Source of the DNA: Thermus antranikianii DSM 12462
Lineage (GTDB): Bacteria; Deinococcota; Deinococci; Deinococcales; Thermaceae
Direction: 5' to 3'
Assembly: GCF_000423905.1 (NCBI RefSeq)
Contig: NZ_AUIW01000009.1
Location: 1-64,000 of the forward strand
Length of the DNA: 64,000 nucleotides
Shown: in pieces, positions 42,548-51,725 of the stretch
Numbering within the stretch: the first letter of the stretch is position 1
Layout: each line of letters opens with the position of its first letter
The notes under the pieces: generated by a model
Database searches by the model: none
The model's input: only the letters and a program-made list of their open reading frames with translations
Told to the model about the DNA's origin: nothing
Translations under genes and position numbers: made by a program

Positions 42548-43580
42548 GGACGGCCCTCCGTTCCAAGCTGGAAACCATCAGGAAAAGGCCCAGGGCCAGG
42601 CCGAGAAGCCCATAGGGGATGCCAGGTGTGGGCAAAAGGGCAAAGAGGGCCGGGATCAAGGTGCTCCCCGTGGCGCCCGCATAAAGCAGACCCCCCAGGG
42701 CCCGGTGGCCGAAGCGGGCCTGCACCAGGGCAAAAAGGGTGGAAAAGAGGGGACCCAGGAGAAAGCCAGCCAAGGGAAAAAGGAGGGCGGTGGGGGGTAG
42801 GAGGTTGAGGAAAAGGAGGGCGAGGACTCCAAGAAGGAGGCTCCTCAGGGCAGCCAGGGGCTTTTGCGCCACCGGTTTGGCCAGGAAAAGGCGGCCCAGG
42901 GCCAGAAAGAGCCAGTACAAGGAGAGAAGCACCCCTCCCGTAGGGGTGGGGTGGCCGAGGTGTTCCAGCCAGACCCGGTTCCAGGTGGCCAGGGCTCCCT
43001 CCAGACCGGTGTAGATGGCCACGGCCAGGAGGAAGGGCCAAAGCCCCCGCCCCTGTTCCTTGGGCACCTGGGTTACCTGAGGGGCTCCCCAGAGGAGAAG
43101 GGCCCCTATCCAGGCCAGGAGGCCCGCCAGAAACAACACGGCGCCGTAGGGCAAAAGGGTGAGGGCGAAGGGGGCGAAGACCGCCCCTAGGCCGAAGGCC
43201 ACGTTTACCCGGTTCAGGAGTTCCACCCGTTTCCTGGGGTAAAGCTCCCCCACCAGGCTGTTGCCGTGCACGTTCATCAACCCTTCCCCGAGCCCGAGGA
43301 GGAAGGCCAGGGCCACCACCAAGGGGAAGGAAGGGGCCAGGGCCACCCCCCATAGAGCCAAGCCCACAAGCCCCATGGCGGCGGGAAAAAGGGGGTGGCG
43401 TTTATTCCCTTGGGCCAGGCGCACCCCAAAAAGGAGGCCCAGGAGGAGGACGGTGAAGAACCAGGAAACCTCCTCTCCCACCCCGTAACGCCCCCGCCAA
43501 ACGGGCAGGGCTGCCCCGGGCAGGGCCACGATCACCCCCACGAGAAAAAGCGCCAGGAAGGAGCCCCAGAAAAAGCGCAC
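42540..43580 (-). CDS. MFS transporter
   Basis: The 346-aa protein has about eleven to twelve hydrophobic segments, with an MFS-type loop GVRLAQGNKRHPLFPAAMG between helices two and three and ELYPRKRVELLNRVN between helices four and five. The first helix is FWGSFLALFLVGVIVALPGA. Substrate unknown. The GTG at 43580 is preferred because the -10 lies 7 nt upstream with a good -35; the in-frame TTG at 43616 overlaps the -35. It is followed by the HAD gene. Confidence 0.82.
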   Translation of the reverse strand: MRFFWGSFLALFLVGVIVALPGAALPVWRGRYGVGEEVSWFFTVLLLGLLFGVRLAQGNKRHPLFPAAMGLVGLALWGVALAPSFPLVVALAFLLGLGEGLMNVHGNSLVGELYPRKRVELLNRVNVAFGLGAVFAPFALTLLPYGAVLFLAGLLAWIGALLLWGAPQVTQVPKEQGRGLWPFLLAVAIYTGLEGALATWNRVWLEHLGHPTPTGGVLLSLYWLFLALGRLFLAKPVAQKPLAALRSLLLGVLALLFLNLLPPTALLFPLAGFLLGPLFSTLFALVQARFGHRALGGLLYAGATGSTLIPALFALLPTPGIPYGLLGLALGLFLMVSSLERRAVHA

Positions 43581-43587
43581 GTCCGTT

Positions 43588-43616
43588 ATTCTTCTCCTAC
43601 CTGACCCTTTGGTCAA
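43588..43616 (-). promoter_or_regulatory. MFS-HAD promoter, leaderless
   Basis: On the minus strand TTGACC (43616-43611), a 17-bp spacer and AAGAAT (43593-43588), 7 nt before the GTG at 43580. The -35 is part of an inverted repeat TGACC-N4-GGTCA that also lies next to the divergent ygfZ start. Confidence 0.65.
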
Positions 43617-43627
43617 TAATGGAGGGG

Positions 43628-44407
43628 ATGGAGGAGGCCCTGGAAAAGGCTTTGGCGGGCGAGGGGTACTTTGCCTTTCCTGGCCTTTTGCTGGTGCGGG
43701 GGCCCGACGCCCTTTCCTTCCTTCAAGGCCAGGCTACCCGGGACCTCAGAAGGCTTTCCGGGCCCGTGGGGGCCCTGTTCCTCAACCACCGGGGGCAGAT
43801 AGAGGAGGCGGCCACGGTGTTCGTGCACGAGGAAGGCTTTCTTCTGGCTCCCTGGGGCACCTTGGAGGGCTTAAGGGCCCGGCTGAAGCGCTACATCGTC
43901 TTTGACCAGGTGGAGCTTCTGGAACTTCCCCTTTACCGGCGCCTCCATGCCGATGGGCGGGAGGAAGTGGCGGAAAGCGGGGAGGGGGCCCATCCCGCTG
44001 GGGTTTACCCCCTTTACACCCTGCTTAAGGGCCTTCCGCTCCTTTCCGATATTCGTGGGGAGCTTCCCCAGAGCGTGGGGCTTCTCCACCTGGTGGACTA
44101 CGGCAAGGGGTGTTATGTGGGCCAGGAGATCATGGCCCGCCTCGAGGGGAAGGAGGTGCACCATCGCCTGGTGGGCCTAAGGGGGCTTTCCCCTGCCCAA
44201 GAAGCCCCCTTTGACCTCCTGCTGGAGGGGCGCAAGGTAGGGGAGGCCAAGCGGGTGATGGAAACGCCCTTCGGGGTTTTGGGCCTTGCCGTGGTGCGCA
44301 AGGAGGTGCCCCTAGGGGCGGTGGTGGAAGGGGGTGGGGGACGCTTTCGGGTGGAGCCCCTGCCCTTTGAGGAGGCGGCATGGAGCGGGCGGAGATCATC
44401 GGGGTAG
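43628..44407 (+). CDS. ygfZ: YgfZ/GcvT-like folate-binding protein
   Basis: YgfZ-type proteins help Fe-S cluster enzymes such as MiaB and resemble the GcvT folate-binding fold. The 259-aa protein has the signature [16 protein letters not shown], containing the conserved redox cysteine, preceded by [11 protein letters not shown]. The N-terminal part ([16 protein letters not shown] and [15 protein letters not shown]) also fits. The ATG at 43628 is preferred to the one at 43619, which lies in the AT-rich -10-like region. It overlaps cinA by 28 bp and heads the cinA-thpR-recA-rny run. Confidence 0.9.
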   Translation: MEEALEKALAGEGYFAFPGLLLVRGPDALSFLQGQATRDLRRLSGPVGALFLNHRGQIEEAATVFVHEEGFLLAPWGTLEGLRARLKRYIVFDQVELLELPLYRRLHADGREEVAESGEGAHPAGVYPLYTLLKGLPLLSDIRGELPQSVGLLHLVDYGKGCYVGQEIMARLEGKEVHHRLVGLRGLSPAQEAPFDLLLEGRKVGEAKRVMETPFGVLGLAVVRKEVPLGAVVEGGGGRFRVEPLPFEEAAWSGRRSSG

Positions 44408-45564
44408 GTACGGAGCTCATCTACGGGGAGACCCTGGACACCAACACGGCGGAGATCGCGAGGAGCCTCGAGGCCTACGCCCTCAAGGTGGAAAGGACCC
44501 TCAGGGTGGTGGACGAGCCCCTCCCCTTGGCCCGGGAGGTGGGCCAGGCCTGGGAGCGGGCGAGGCTTTTGGTGCTTTCCGGGGGCCTAGGCCCCACCCC
44601 CGACGACGTGACCCGGGAGGCGGTGGCCGAGGCCTTGGGGGAGCCCTTGGTGTTGGACGAGGAGATGCTTTCGGAAATTGAGGCTGTCTTCCGGGCCCGG
44701 GGTCGGAGCATGCCCGAGGCCAACCGCAAGCAAGCCTTGAGGATCCCTTCGGCCACCTGGCTTAAAAACCCCAGGGGCACCGCCCCCGGCTGGTGGGTGC
44801 GGAAGGAAGGAAAAGACCTGATCCTCCTGCCCGGGCCTCCTCCTGAGTGGCGGCCCATGTGGGAGGAGGTGTTGCCCAAGTTGAACCTCCCCCGCCGTCC
44901 CTACGCCAAGCGGGTCCTGAAGACCTGGGGCATCGGGGAGTCGGAGATCGTGGAAAGGCTCGGGGAGCTCTTCAAACGGGAGGCGGAGGTGGAGGTGGGC
45001 ACCTATCCCAAGCTTCAGGGGGTGGAGGTGGTGATCCGGGGCCGGGAGGATCTGGTGGCCGACCTTACGGAAAGGATCAGGAAGCGGCTTTTTAAGGAGA
45101 TCTGGGGCGAGGGGGACCTCACCCTGGCCGAGGCGGTGAAGCGCCGCCTGGAGCTGGAAGGGGCCACCCTCTCCACCATGGAGAGCCTCACTGGTGGGCT
45201 TCTGGGAGCGGAGATCACCCGGGTGCCGGGGGCAAGCCGCTTCTATTTGGGGGGCGTGGTATCCTATTCCGTAGGGGCCAAGGCCCGCTTCGGTGTGCCG
45301 GAGGGACTCCTCGCCAAGACGGTTTCCGCCGAAACGGCCAAGGCCATGGCGGAGGCCGCCCGGGTGCTTTTCGGTTCCACCTATGCCCTTTCCACCACGG
45401 GGGTGGCGGGGCCGGACCCCTTGGAGGGCGAGCCTGTGGGCACGGTCTTCGTGGCCCTGGCGGGGCCTAAGGGGACGGAGGTGCGCCGCTACCGCTTCCC
45501 AGGGGACCGCGAGGTGGTGCGGCTCCGAAGCGTTTATGCCGCCTTGGCCTTGCTCCTAACATGA
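44380..45564 (+). CDS. cinA: CinA (competence/damage-inducible, NMN amidase family)
   Basis: The 394-aa protein has the MoCF-like N-terminal domain ([18 protein letters not shown] and [20 protein letters not shown]) and a C-terminal NMN deamidase-type domain ([46 protein letters not shown]). CinA has been linked to competence and to NAD recycling; in Thermus, a naturally transformable genus, it sits with recA as in Streptococcus. It overlaps ygfZ by 28 bp and thpR by 4 bp (ATGA). Confidence 0.95.
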   Translation: MERAEIIGVGTELIYGETLDTNTAEIARSLEAYALKVERTLRVVDEPLPLAREVGQAWERARLLVLSGGLGPTPDDVTREAVAEALGEPLVLDEEMLSEIEAVFRARGRSMPEANRKQALRIPSATWLKNPRGTAPGWWVRKEGKDLILLPGPPPEWRPMWEEVLPKLNLPRRPYAKRVLKTWGIGESEIVERLGELFKREAEVEVGTYPKLQGVEVVIRGREDLVADLTERIRKRLFKEIWGEGDLTLAEAVKRRLELEGATLSTMESLTGGLLGAEITRVPGASRFYLGGVVSYSVGAKARFGVPEGLLAKTVSAETAKAMAEAARVLFGSTYALSTTGVAGPDPLEGEPVGTVFVALAGPKGTEVRRYRFPGDREVVRLRSVYAALALLLT

Positions 45565-46154
45565 GGCTCTTCTACGCGATCTTTCTTCCTGAAGAGGTGA
45601 AGCGGGTCTTGGTGGAGGCTCAGGAGCGGGTGGCCCGCTACAAGGGGTGGAAGGAGGTGGTGCCCCACCATCTCCACCTTACCCTTCTTTTCCTGGGGGA
45701 AAGGCCGGAGGAGGACCTGGAGGACCTTTTGGCCCTGGGCCACCGGATGGGTCGGCTCCATCCTCCCTTCACCGCTCGCATCCGCGGTACGGGTTACTTC
45801 CCCAACGAGGGCACCCCGAGGGTTTGGTTCGCTAAGGCGGAAGGGGAGGGATTCCTTCCTTTGGCCGAAGGGCTTCGGGAAGGGGTGCGGGAGATCCTGG
45901 GAGAGGAGGCGCTTTTGGCGGGCGGTAACAAGCCCTTCAAACCCCACATCACCCTGGCCCGGCGCAAGGCCCCTGCTCCCCGGGTACCCCCGGTGGTCTT
46001 CGGCGTGGAGTGGCCGGTGAAGGAGTTCGCCCTGGTACGCTCGGAGCTTAAGCCCAAGGGGCCCGTCTATACCATTTTGGGAAAGTTCCCTTTGCGAGGT
46101 GACCATGGACGAGAACAAGAGGAAAGCGCTAGAAAACGCTCTCAAGACCATTGA
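45561..46154 (+). CDS. thpR: RNA 2',3'-cyclic phosphodiesterase ThpR
   Basis: ThpR (LigT) opens 2',3'-cyclic phosphates on RNA. The 197-aa protein has both H-x-T-x motifs of the 2H superfamily: [11 protein letters not shown] and KPHITLARR. The C-terminal tail ([19 protein letters not shown]) lies entirely in the region that also encodes the RecA N-terminus, a 50-bp overlap in another frame. The gene lies between cinA and recA, as in other Thermus. Confidence 0.92.
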   Translation: MRLFYAIFLPEEVKRVLVEAQERVARYKGWKEVVPHHLHLTLLFLGERPEEDLEDLLALGHRMGRLHPPFTARIRGTGYFPNEGTPRVWFAKAEGEGFLPLAEGLREGVREILGEEALLAGGNKPFKPHITLARRKAPAPRVPPVVFGVEWPVKEFALVRSELKPKGPVYTILGKFPLRGDHGREQEESARKRSQDH

Positions 46155-47127
46155 GAGGGAGTTCGGCAAGGGTGCGGTCATGCGCCTGGGGGAGATGCCT
46201 AAGCTCCAGGTGGATGTGATCCCCACGGGCTCCTTGGGCCTGGACCTGGCCTTGGGAATCGGGGGTATTCCCCGGGGAAGGGTGATCGAGATCTACGGCC
46301 CTGAGTCCGGGGGGAAGACCACTTTGGCCCTCACCATCATCGCCCAGGCCCAGAAGCAGGGGGGTGTGGCGGCCTTCGTGGACGCGGAGCACGCCCTGGA
46401 CCCCCTTTACGCCCAGAAACTGGGGGTCAAGGTGGAGGACCTCCTGGTTTCCCAGCCCGACACCGGGGAGCAGGCCCTGGAGATCGTGGAGCTTCTGGCC
46501 CGCTCGGGGGCGGTGGATGTCATCGTGGTGGACTCGGTGGCCGCCTTGGTGCCCAAGGCGGAGATCGAGGGGGAAATGGGGGATCAGCACGTGGGTTTGC
46601 AGGCCAGGCTCATGAGCCAGGCCCTGCGCAAGCTCACCGCGGTCCTTTCCAAGAGCAACACCGCCGCCATCTTCATCAACCAGGTGCGGGAGAAGGTGGG
46701 GGTGATGTACGGCAACCCCGAGACCACCCCCGGCGGCCGGGCCCTTAAGTTCTACTCCAGCGTGCGCCTGGATGTGCGCAAAAGCGGCCAGCCCATCAAG
46801 GTGGGGAACGAGGCGGTGGGGATCAAGGTCAAGGTGAAGGTGGTGAAGAACAAGCTGGCCCCACCCTTCCGCGAAGCGGAGCTGGAGATCTACTTCGGCA
46901 GGGGCCTTGACCCGGTCATGGACCTGGTGAACGTGGCCGTGGCGGCCAACGTGATCGAGAAGGCGGGAAGCTGGTTCTCCTACGGGGAGATCCGCCTGGG
47001 CCAGGGGAAGGAGAAGGCGGCGGACTACCTCCGGGAGCGGCCTGAGCTTCTGGAGGAGATCCGGGCCAAGGTGCTGGAGAGAGCTCACGAGGTGGTGCTC
47101 GTAGGGAGCGAGGAAGGGGAGGAGTAG
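46105..47127 (+). CDS. recA: Recombinase RecA
   Basis: RecA forms filaments on single-stranded DNA and catalyses strand exchange. The 340-aa protein has Walker [15 protein letters not shown], the catalytic ENHANCED region [17 protein letters not shown], Walker [15 protein letters not shown], and loops L1 and L2 ([19 protein letters not shown] and [15 protein letters not shown]). The ATG at 46105 follows GAGGTGA; the GTG at 46099 lies on that site. Translation probably couples to thpR. The rny gene starts immediately after its stop. No LexA-type site was seen upstream. Confidence 0.97.
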   Translation: MDENKRKALENALKTIEREFGKGAVMRLGEMPKLQVDVIPTGSLGLDLALGIGGIPRGRVIEIYGPESGGKTTLALTIIAQAQKQGGVAAFVDAEHALDPLYAQKLGVKVEDLLVSQPDTGEQALEIVELLARSGAVDVIVVDSVAALVPKAEIEGEMGDQHVGLQARLMSQALRKLTAVLSKSNTAAIFINQVREKVGVMYGNPETTPGGRALKFYSSVRLDVRKSGQPIKVGNEAVGIKVKVKVVKNKLAPPFREAELEIYFGRGLDPVMDLVNVAVAANVIEKAGSWFSYGEIRLGQGKEKAADYLRERPELLEEIRAKVLERAHEVVLVGSEEGEE

Positions 47128-48855
47128 ATGACCCTGACCCTTTTGGACCTGGGGCTTCTCCTCCTGGTCTTGCTCCTTTCGGGGGCTTTGCTCCTTAGGC
47201 GCAGAGGGGAGGACCGAACCGGGGAAGCCAAACGGCTCCTGGATGCGGCCAAGGGGGAGGCAAGGGAGGTCCTCGAGGCGGCTCGCAGGGAAGCGAGGGA
47301 GATCCTCGAGGCTGCCCGGGCCGAGGCCAGAGCCCTGCGCCAGGAGGCCGAGGAGCGGGCCAAGGCCTTGCGGCAGGAGGTGGAGGCGGAGCTTAAGCGC
47401 CGGTCGGAGGCCTTGGAGGCCGAGGCTAAAAAGCGCTTGCAAGAGGCGGAAGAGCGCCTAAGGAGCGAGCGGGAGGAGCTTAAGGCTGAGCGGGAGAGGC
47501 TTAAGGTCTTGCAGGAGGAGCTTAAGGCGGAGAGGGAGCGCCTTAAGGGGGAACGGGAGGAACTGCGGCGGGAGGCCGAAAGGCTTTCCAAGAGGGGCGA
47601 GGCCTTGGATGCCCGGGCTCTCAAGCTGGATGCCCTAGAGGAGGCCCTTTCCAAGCGGGAGGAGGCGCTTAAGGCCCAGGAGGCCCTTCTGCAGGAGAAG
47701 GAACGCGAGGTGGAACGGAGGCTTCACGAGGTGGCGGGCCTCTCCCCGGAGGAAGCCCGGCGCCTCATTTTGGAGAAGCTGGACCGCGAGCTGGAGGAGG
47801 AGAAGGCCCAGAGGGTGCGGGCGGCCTTGGAGAGGGCGCGCCTCGAGGCCCGCAAGGAAGCCCAGAAGATCCTGGCCCAGGCCATGCAGCGCCAGGCCTC
47901 GGAAACCGCCGCCCAGCTGGCGGTTTCCGTGGTGCCCATTCCCTCCGATGCCATGAAGGGCAGGATCATCGGACGGGAGGGGCGGAATATCCGCACCTTT
48001 GAGGCCTTGACGGGGGTGGACCTCATCATCGACGACACCCCGGAGGCGGTGCTCCTTTCCTCCTTCAACCCCATCCGCCGGGAAATCGCCCGCATGGCCC
48101 TGGAGGAACTCCTCAAGGATGGGCGTATCCATCCAAGCCGGATCGAGGAGGTGGTGGAGAAGGCCAAGCAGGAGATGAAAACCTTCATCTACGAACGGGG
48201 CGAGGAAGCTGCCCTCGAGGCTGGGGTGGTGGGGTTAAAGCCTGGCCTCATCCAGCTTCTCGGCCGGCTCCACTTCCGCTCCAGCTACGGGCAGAACGTC
48301 CTCAAGCACTCGGTGCAGGTGGCCCACCTCTCTGGGATCATGGCCGCGGAGCTGGGCCTGGATGCCGCCTTGGCCCGGCGGGCGGGGCTCCTTCACGACA
48401 TCGGCAAGAGCGTGGACCGGGAGGTGGAGGGAAGCCATGTGGAGATCGGCATCGCCCTGGCCCGCCGCTTCGGGGAACCCGCGGAGGTCATAGACGGCAT
48501 CGCCCACCACCACGACCCGGAGAACGCGGAGACCGTGTATGCGGTTTTGGTGGCGGCCGCCGACGCCCTTTCCGCCGCCCGGCCCGGGGCCAGGCGGGAG
48601 AGCCTGGAGGAGTACCTGCAGCGCCTCGAGGCCCTGGAGCGCATCGCCCTTTCCTTCCCCGGGGTGGAAACCGCCTTTGCCGTGCAGGCGGGGAGGGAGG
48701 TGAGGGTCATCGTCAAGCCCGACAAGATCACGGACGCCAAGGCAACCCTTCTGGCCCGGGAAATCGCTAACCGCATCGAGCGGGAGATGAACTATCCGGG
48801 CCAGGTGCAGGTGACCGTGGTGCGGGAGACCCGGGCGGTGGAGTACGCTAAGTGA
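47128..48855 (+). CDS. rny: Ribonuclease Y
   Basis: RNase Y is a membrane-anchored endoribonuclease that starts mRNA decay. The 575-aa protein has an N-terminal anchor (LLDLGLLLLVLLLSGALLL), a long coiled coil rich in Glu/Arg/Lys to about residue 240, a KH domain with DAMKGRIIGREGRNIRTFE, and an HD domain with HSVQVAHL and LLHDIGKSVDRE followed by IAHHHDPE. The ATG directly follows the recA stop, so they are co-transcribed. Confidence 0.96.
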   Translation: MTLTLLDLGLLLLVLLLSGALLLRRRGEDRTGEAKRLLDAAKGEAREVLEAARREAREILEAARAEARALRQEAEERAKALRQEVEAELKRRSEALEAEAKKRLQEAEERLRSEREELKAERERLKVLQEELKAERERLKGEREELRREAERLSKRGEALDARALKLDALEEALSKREEALKAQEALLQEKEREVERRLHEVAGLSPEEARRLILEKLDRELEEEKAQRVRAALERARLEARKEAQKILAQAMQRQASETAAQLAVSVVPIPSDAMKGRIIGREGRNIRTFEALTGVDLIIDDTPEAVLLSSFNPIRREIARMALEELLKDGRIHPSRIEEVVEKAKQEMKTFIYERGEEAALEAGVVGLKPGLIQLLGRLHFRSSYGQNVLKHSVQVAHLSGIMAAELGLDAALARRAGLLHDIGKSVDREVEGSHVEIGIALARRFGEPAEVIDGIAHHHDPENAETVYAVLVAAADALSAARPGARRESLEEYLQRLEALERIALSFPGVETAFAVQAGREVRVIVKPDKITDAKATLLAREIANRIEREMNYPGQVQVTVVRETRAVEYAK

Positions 48856-48856
48856 C

Positions 48857-49075
48857 ATGGACTGGCGTGAGCGCATCACCGTGGACCCGGAGGTCATGGG
48901 GGGGCGGCCCTGCATCCGGGGTATGCGCTTTCCTGTGGCCACGCTCCTGCAACTCCTAAAGCACCAGACGCCCGAGGAAATACTTCAGGAGTTTCCTTAC
49001 CTGGAACGGGAGGACCTGGAAGCCGCTTTGGATTTCGCCGCTTATCTCGCTGAGGGGCGAGAGGTGGTCCTTTGA
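48857..49075 (+). CDS. DUF433 antitoxin-like protein
   Basis: The 72-aa protein has the DUF433 pattern: RITVDPEVMGGRPCIRGMR, then FPVATLLQLLKHQTPEEILQ and FPYLEREDLEAALDFAA, a winged-helix-like DNA-binding fold used by antitoxins of the VapB45 type. It begins 1 bp after the rny stop and shares its last bases with the PIN-like gene (TTGA), as expected of a toxin-antitoxin pair. It probably also relies on rny transcription. Whether it is active is unknown. Confidence 0.85.
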   Translation: MDWRERITVDPEVMGGRPCIRGMRFPVATLLQLLKHQTPEEILQEFPYLEREDLEAALDFAAYLAEGREVVL

Positions 49076-49434
49076 AAGTGGTGGTGGATGTGTGCTTGAG
49101 CCCTAGGTGGGTTCCTTACCTAAGGAAGAAGGGTCTGGAGGCCTTTCACTGGAGTGAGCTGGGTGATTTACGAGCAAAGGATCAGGAGATCCTTGCCTAC
49201 CGCAAAAGGAACGGGTATGTCCTCCTCACCCAGGACCTGGATTTTGCCGCCTTGCTTTTTTCGGGTGGCGAGGTTCCGGCAAGGGTGGTGCTCCTCCGGG
49301 TTTCGGACCTGCGGGTAGAGGTAGCCGGGCCCAGGGTTGCCGCGGTGCTGGCGGGTGTGGAGGAGTACTTGAAGAAGGGAGGAGTGGCGGTGGTAGAGGA
49401 CCACAGGGTCCGCTACCGGGTTCTTCCTGAGTAG
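49072..49434 (+). CDS. DUF5615 PIN-like toxin
   Basis: The 120-aa protein fits the DUF5615/Mut7-C PIN-like family: VVVDVCLSPRWVPYLRKKG with the first acidic residue, AFHWSELGDLRAKDQEILAY, and VLLTQDLDFAALLFSGG with the second acidic pair. It would be an RNase toxin for the upstream DUF433 antitoxin. It starts at TTG 49072 overlapping the antitoxin stop, with a GTG at 49078 as alternative. The mreB promoter lies right at its end. Confidence 0.82.
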   Translation: MKVVVDVCLSPRWVPYLRKKGLEAFHWSELGDLRAKDQEILAYRKRNGYVLLTQDLDFAALLFSGGEVPARVVLLRVSDLRVEVAGPRVAAVLAGVEEYLKKGGVAVVEDHRVRYRVLPE

Positions 49435-49437
49435 AAT
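49432..49437 (+). promoter_or_regulatory. mreB -10 element
   Basis: TAGAAT overlaps the last base of the DUF5615 stop codon and ends 9 nt before the mreB ATG, so the leader would be at most a few nucleotides. No clear -35. Confidence 0.5.
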
Positions 49438-49446
49438 GGGGCGATT

Positions 49447-50478
49447 ATGCTGAGGGGCGAGGACATCGGGATTGACCTGGGGACGGCAAGCGTTCTCATT
49501 TACGTGCGGGGGAAAGGGATCGTCTTGCGCGAACCCTCCGTGATCGCGGTGGTCCAGGGGAAGCGGGAAGTGAAGGCGGTGGGGGCCGAGGCCTACCGCA
49601 TGCTGGGGCGCACCCCGGGAAACATCGTGGCGGTACGGCCCCTTAAGGATGGGGTTATCGCCGACTATGCCTTAACGGAGCGCATGCTCCTCCTCTTTCT
49701 GCAGAAGGTGCTCTCCCCCATGAGCCGCTTCTTCCGGCCGCGGGTCATGGTGGGGGTGCCCTCCGGGGTCACGGACGTGGAGCGGCGGGCGGTGGTGCAG
49801 GCGGTGTCCGCCATGGCCCACAAGGTCTACCTCATCGAGGAACCCCTGGCGGCGGCCATCGGGGCGGGGATCAACGTGGCCGAGCCCACGGGCAGCATGG
49901 TGGTGGACATCGGGGGAGGCTCCACGGACATCGCCGTCATCTCCCTGGGGGGCATCGTGCGCTCCGAGAGCCTTAGGATCGCTGGCAACGAGATGGATCA
50001 GGCCATCATCCGTTACGTGCGGCAAAAGTACAACCTCCTCATCGGGGAGCGCACCGCCGAGGAGCTCAAGATCCAGCTGGGGCGGGCTAAGATCCTTCCC
50101 GGGGAGGAGAAGGAGGTGGCCGAGGTGCGGGGCCGGGACCTCATCACCGGCCTTCCCCGCACGGCGGAGATCCCCGCCGAGGACGTGGCCGAGGCCTTGA
50201 AGGAGCCGTTGGACAAGATCTTCCAGGGGGTGAAGGCGGTTTTGGAAACCACGCCCCCCGAGCTGGCCTCGGATATTTACGAGAGGGGCATTCTTCTAAC
50301 CGGCGGCGGGGCCCTTCTAAAGAACCTGGATGTGGCCTTGCAGGAGGCCACGGGGGTGCCCGTGGTGGTGGCGGAAAACCCCATTGAGGCGGTGGCCTTG
50401 GGCACGGGTAAGGCCTTGGAGATGCTCCACGTGCTGGAGGACACCATCCTGTCTTCGGACGATGTGCTGAAGAGGTGA
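49447..50478 (+). CDS. mreB: Rod-shape-determining actin homologue MreB
   Basis: MreB polymerises under the membrane and guides cell-wall synthesis. The 343-aa length is typical. It has the actin-fold motifs DIGIDLGTASVLIYV (phosphate 1), VVDIGGGSTDIAVISLGG (phosphate 2), and ERGILLTGGGALLKNLD (adenosine). IEEPLAAAIGAGINV is also characteristic. mreC and mreD are not adjacent; fabZ follows 3 bp after its stop. The promoter lies just upstream. Confidence 0.96.
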   Translation: MLRGEDIGIDLGTASVLIYVRGKGIVLREPSVIAVVQGKREVKAVGAEAYRMLGRTPGNIVAVRPLKDGVIADYALTERMLLLFLQKVLSPMSRFFRPRVMVGVPSGVTDVERRAVVQAVSAMAHKVYLIEEPLAAAIGAGINVAEPTGSMVVDIGGGSTDIAVISLGGIVRSESLRIAGNEMDQAIIRYVRQKYNLLIGERTAEELKIQLGRAKILPGEEKEVAEVRGRDLITGLPRTAEIPAEDVAEALKEPLDKIFQGVKAVLETTPPELASDIYERGILLTGGGALLKNLDVALQEATGVPVVVAENPIEAVALGTGKALEMLHVLEDTILSSDDVLKR

Positions 50479-50481
50479 GCT

Positions 50482-50913
50482 GTGGAGATCGGGGAGATCC
50501 TTGCCCTCCTGCCCCATCGCTACCCTTTTTTGCTCATCGACCGGGTCCTTCACGCCGACGAGAAGACCTTCCGGGCCCTGAAGAACGTGACCTTTAACGA
50601 ACCCCACTTCCAGGGGCATTTTCCCGGCTACCCCATCATGCCGGGGGTGTTGATCCTCGAGGCCATGGCCCAGGCGGCGGTGGGCACCATCGCCAAGCAG
50701 CCGGGTTTCAAGCCCGGAGGCCTAGTCTTTTTGGTGGGGGTGGAGGAGGCCCGCTTCAAAAAGCCCGTGGTGCCGGGGGATACCCTGATCCTGGAGGGGG
50801 AGCTCCTCCTCTTCCGCCGGGGCCTGGGCAAGGTGGCGGTTAGGGCCTTGGTGGAGGGGGAGGAAAGGGCCAGCGCCCGTTTAAGCTTCGTGGTCCGGGA
50901 GGGTGCGGAGTAG
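50482..50913 (+). CDS. fabZ: 3-hydroxyacyl-[acyl-carrier-protein] dehydratase FabZ
   Basis: FabZ dehydrates 3-hydroxyacyl-ACP in fatty-acid elongation. The 143-aa hot-dog protein has [15 protein letters not shown], and the catalytic His and Glu in [20 protein letters not shown]. The start is GTG with GAGGTG upstream and lies 3 bp after mreB, so the two are co-transcribed. Its last 33 bp overlap the convergent HepT-like gene. Confidence 0.94.
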   Translation: MEIGEILALLPHRYPFLLIDRVLHADEKTFRALKNVTFNEPHFQGHFPGYPIMPGVLILEAMAQAAVGTIAKQPGFKPGGLVFLVGVEEARFKKPVVPGDTLILEGELLLFRRGLGKVAVRALVEGEERASARLSFVVREGAE

Positions 50914-51303
50914 GGTGGCGCTGAACCCCAGGAAGTCGGGAAGCCGTTCCTCCAGGATTTGGCGCAGGATGGGGAGGGAAAGGGCTTGGTAGTCATGCAC
51001 CGCCACATTGGGAAAGCCCACCATGGCCTGCATCCGCTGGGAGAGGCTTGGGGAGATCAGCCCGGCTTTTTCCAACAAAACAAAGGCTTCCCGTGAGGTT
51101 TGGGGTAAACCCAGGCGCCTAAGCCGCACCACATGCATGGCCATGTCTATGGCGGCTTCGCAGGCTCGGAGCAAGTTGAGAACGATGGCGTCCTGACGGG
51201 AGTAGTTGGTTTCCAGCTCCCTTTCATGCCCGCGGTATTCCTCCTCGATGCGCCTTAAGCAACGCTCGATGGTGGCGGCCTTTTGTAGGAGGACCTCATC
51301 CAT
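50881..51303 (-). CDS. HepT-like (DUF86) protein with altered active site
   Basis: The 140-aa helical protein matches the HEPN/DUF86 family that pairs with MNT nucleotidyltransferases. HepT toxins carry the RNase motif R-x4-6-H-x-Y. Here the segment reads [13 protein letters not shown]: the His-x-Tyr is present but the position normally held by Arg (GFRN) is Pro, encoded by CCC. It may therefore be an inactive or modified toxin. The ATG at 51303 overlaps the MNT gene end by 8 bp. The 3' end overlaps fabZ. Confidence 0.83.
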   Translation of the reverse strand: MDEVLLQKAATIERCLRRIEEEYRGHERELETNYSRQDAIVLNLLRACEAAIDMAMHVVRLRRLGLPQTSREAFVLLEKAGLISPSLSQRMQAMVGFPNVAVHDYQALSLPILRQILEERLPDFLGFSATLLRTLPDHEA

Positions 51304-51685
51304 AGACTTTTCCCCGTCTCTGAATATCCCGGAGGATTTCCGCTCTTTCCTCGTTGAGGCGGGCGTAGGCCTTAAGGGCGAGGTCCAGGAAGCGGTCCGC
51401 CTCGAGGCTCTTTCGATACAGGGGTTCGCCAAAAGCGGCCACCTGCGCCTGTAGGGGAAGGGAGGCCTGGCGAAGGTCTATCAGGTCCACTTCCCGCCCT
51501 ACAAGAAGGCTCAAGGGGGCACGCAGGGCAAAGAGGTGCTCCGGAGGGTAAGGCTTGGGGCCCAGGATGGCCAGATCCAGGTCGCTTTCTGGGGTCAAAA
51601 GGCCTTGGGCTCCGGAGCCAAAGAGGTAGACCCCGAGGGGATCCAGCTCTTCCACCAGAAGGCGGATGGCTTCTTTAAGCCTTTC
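51296..51685 (-). CDS. MNT-domain nucleotidyltransferase antitoxin
   Basis: The 129-aa protein has the minimal nucleotidyltransferase motif: VYLFGSGAQGLLTPESDLDLAIL, that is GS-x-A then D-x-D, with a third acidic residue in REVDLIDLRQA. Antitoxins of this type block HepT by adenylylating the Tyr of its H-x-Y motif. The GTG start at 51685 begins the domain directly; an ATG at 51727 is in frame but would overlap the divergent gene. The two genes form a HepT/MNT module. Confidence 0.85.
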   Translation of the reverse strand, partial: ERLKEAIRLLVEELDPLGVYLFGSGAQGLLTPESDLDLAILGPKPYPPEHLFALRAPLSLLVGREVDLIDLRQASLPLQAQVAAFGEPLYRKSLEADRFLDLALKAYARLNEERAEILRDIQRRGKVYG

Positions 51686-51725
51686 CACTTCCCTTAGGGT
51701 ATCATCTTTCCTTGTGGCGGACCTC

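Noticed and set aside
43581-43616. TTG at 43616 as start of the MFS gene
   Set aside because: It lies in the -35 element; the GTG at 43580 is 7 nt after the -10 and begins near the first helix.
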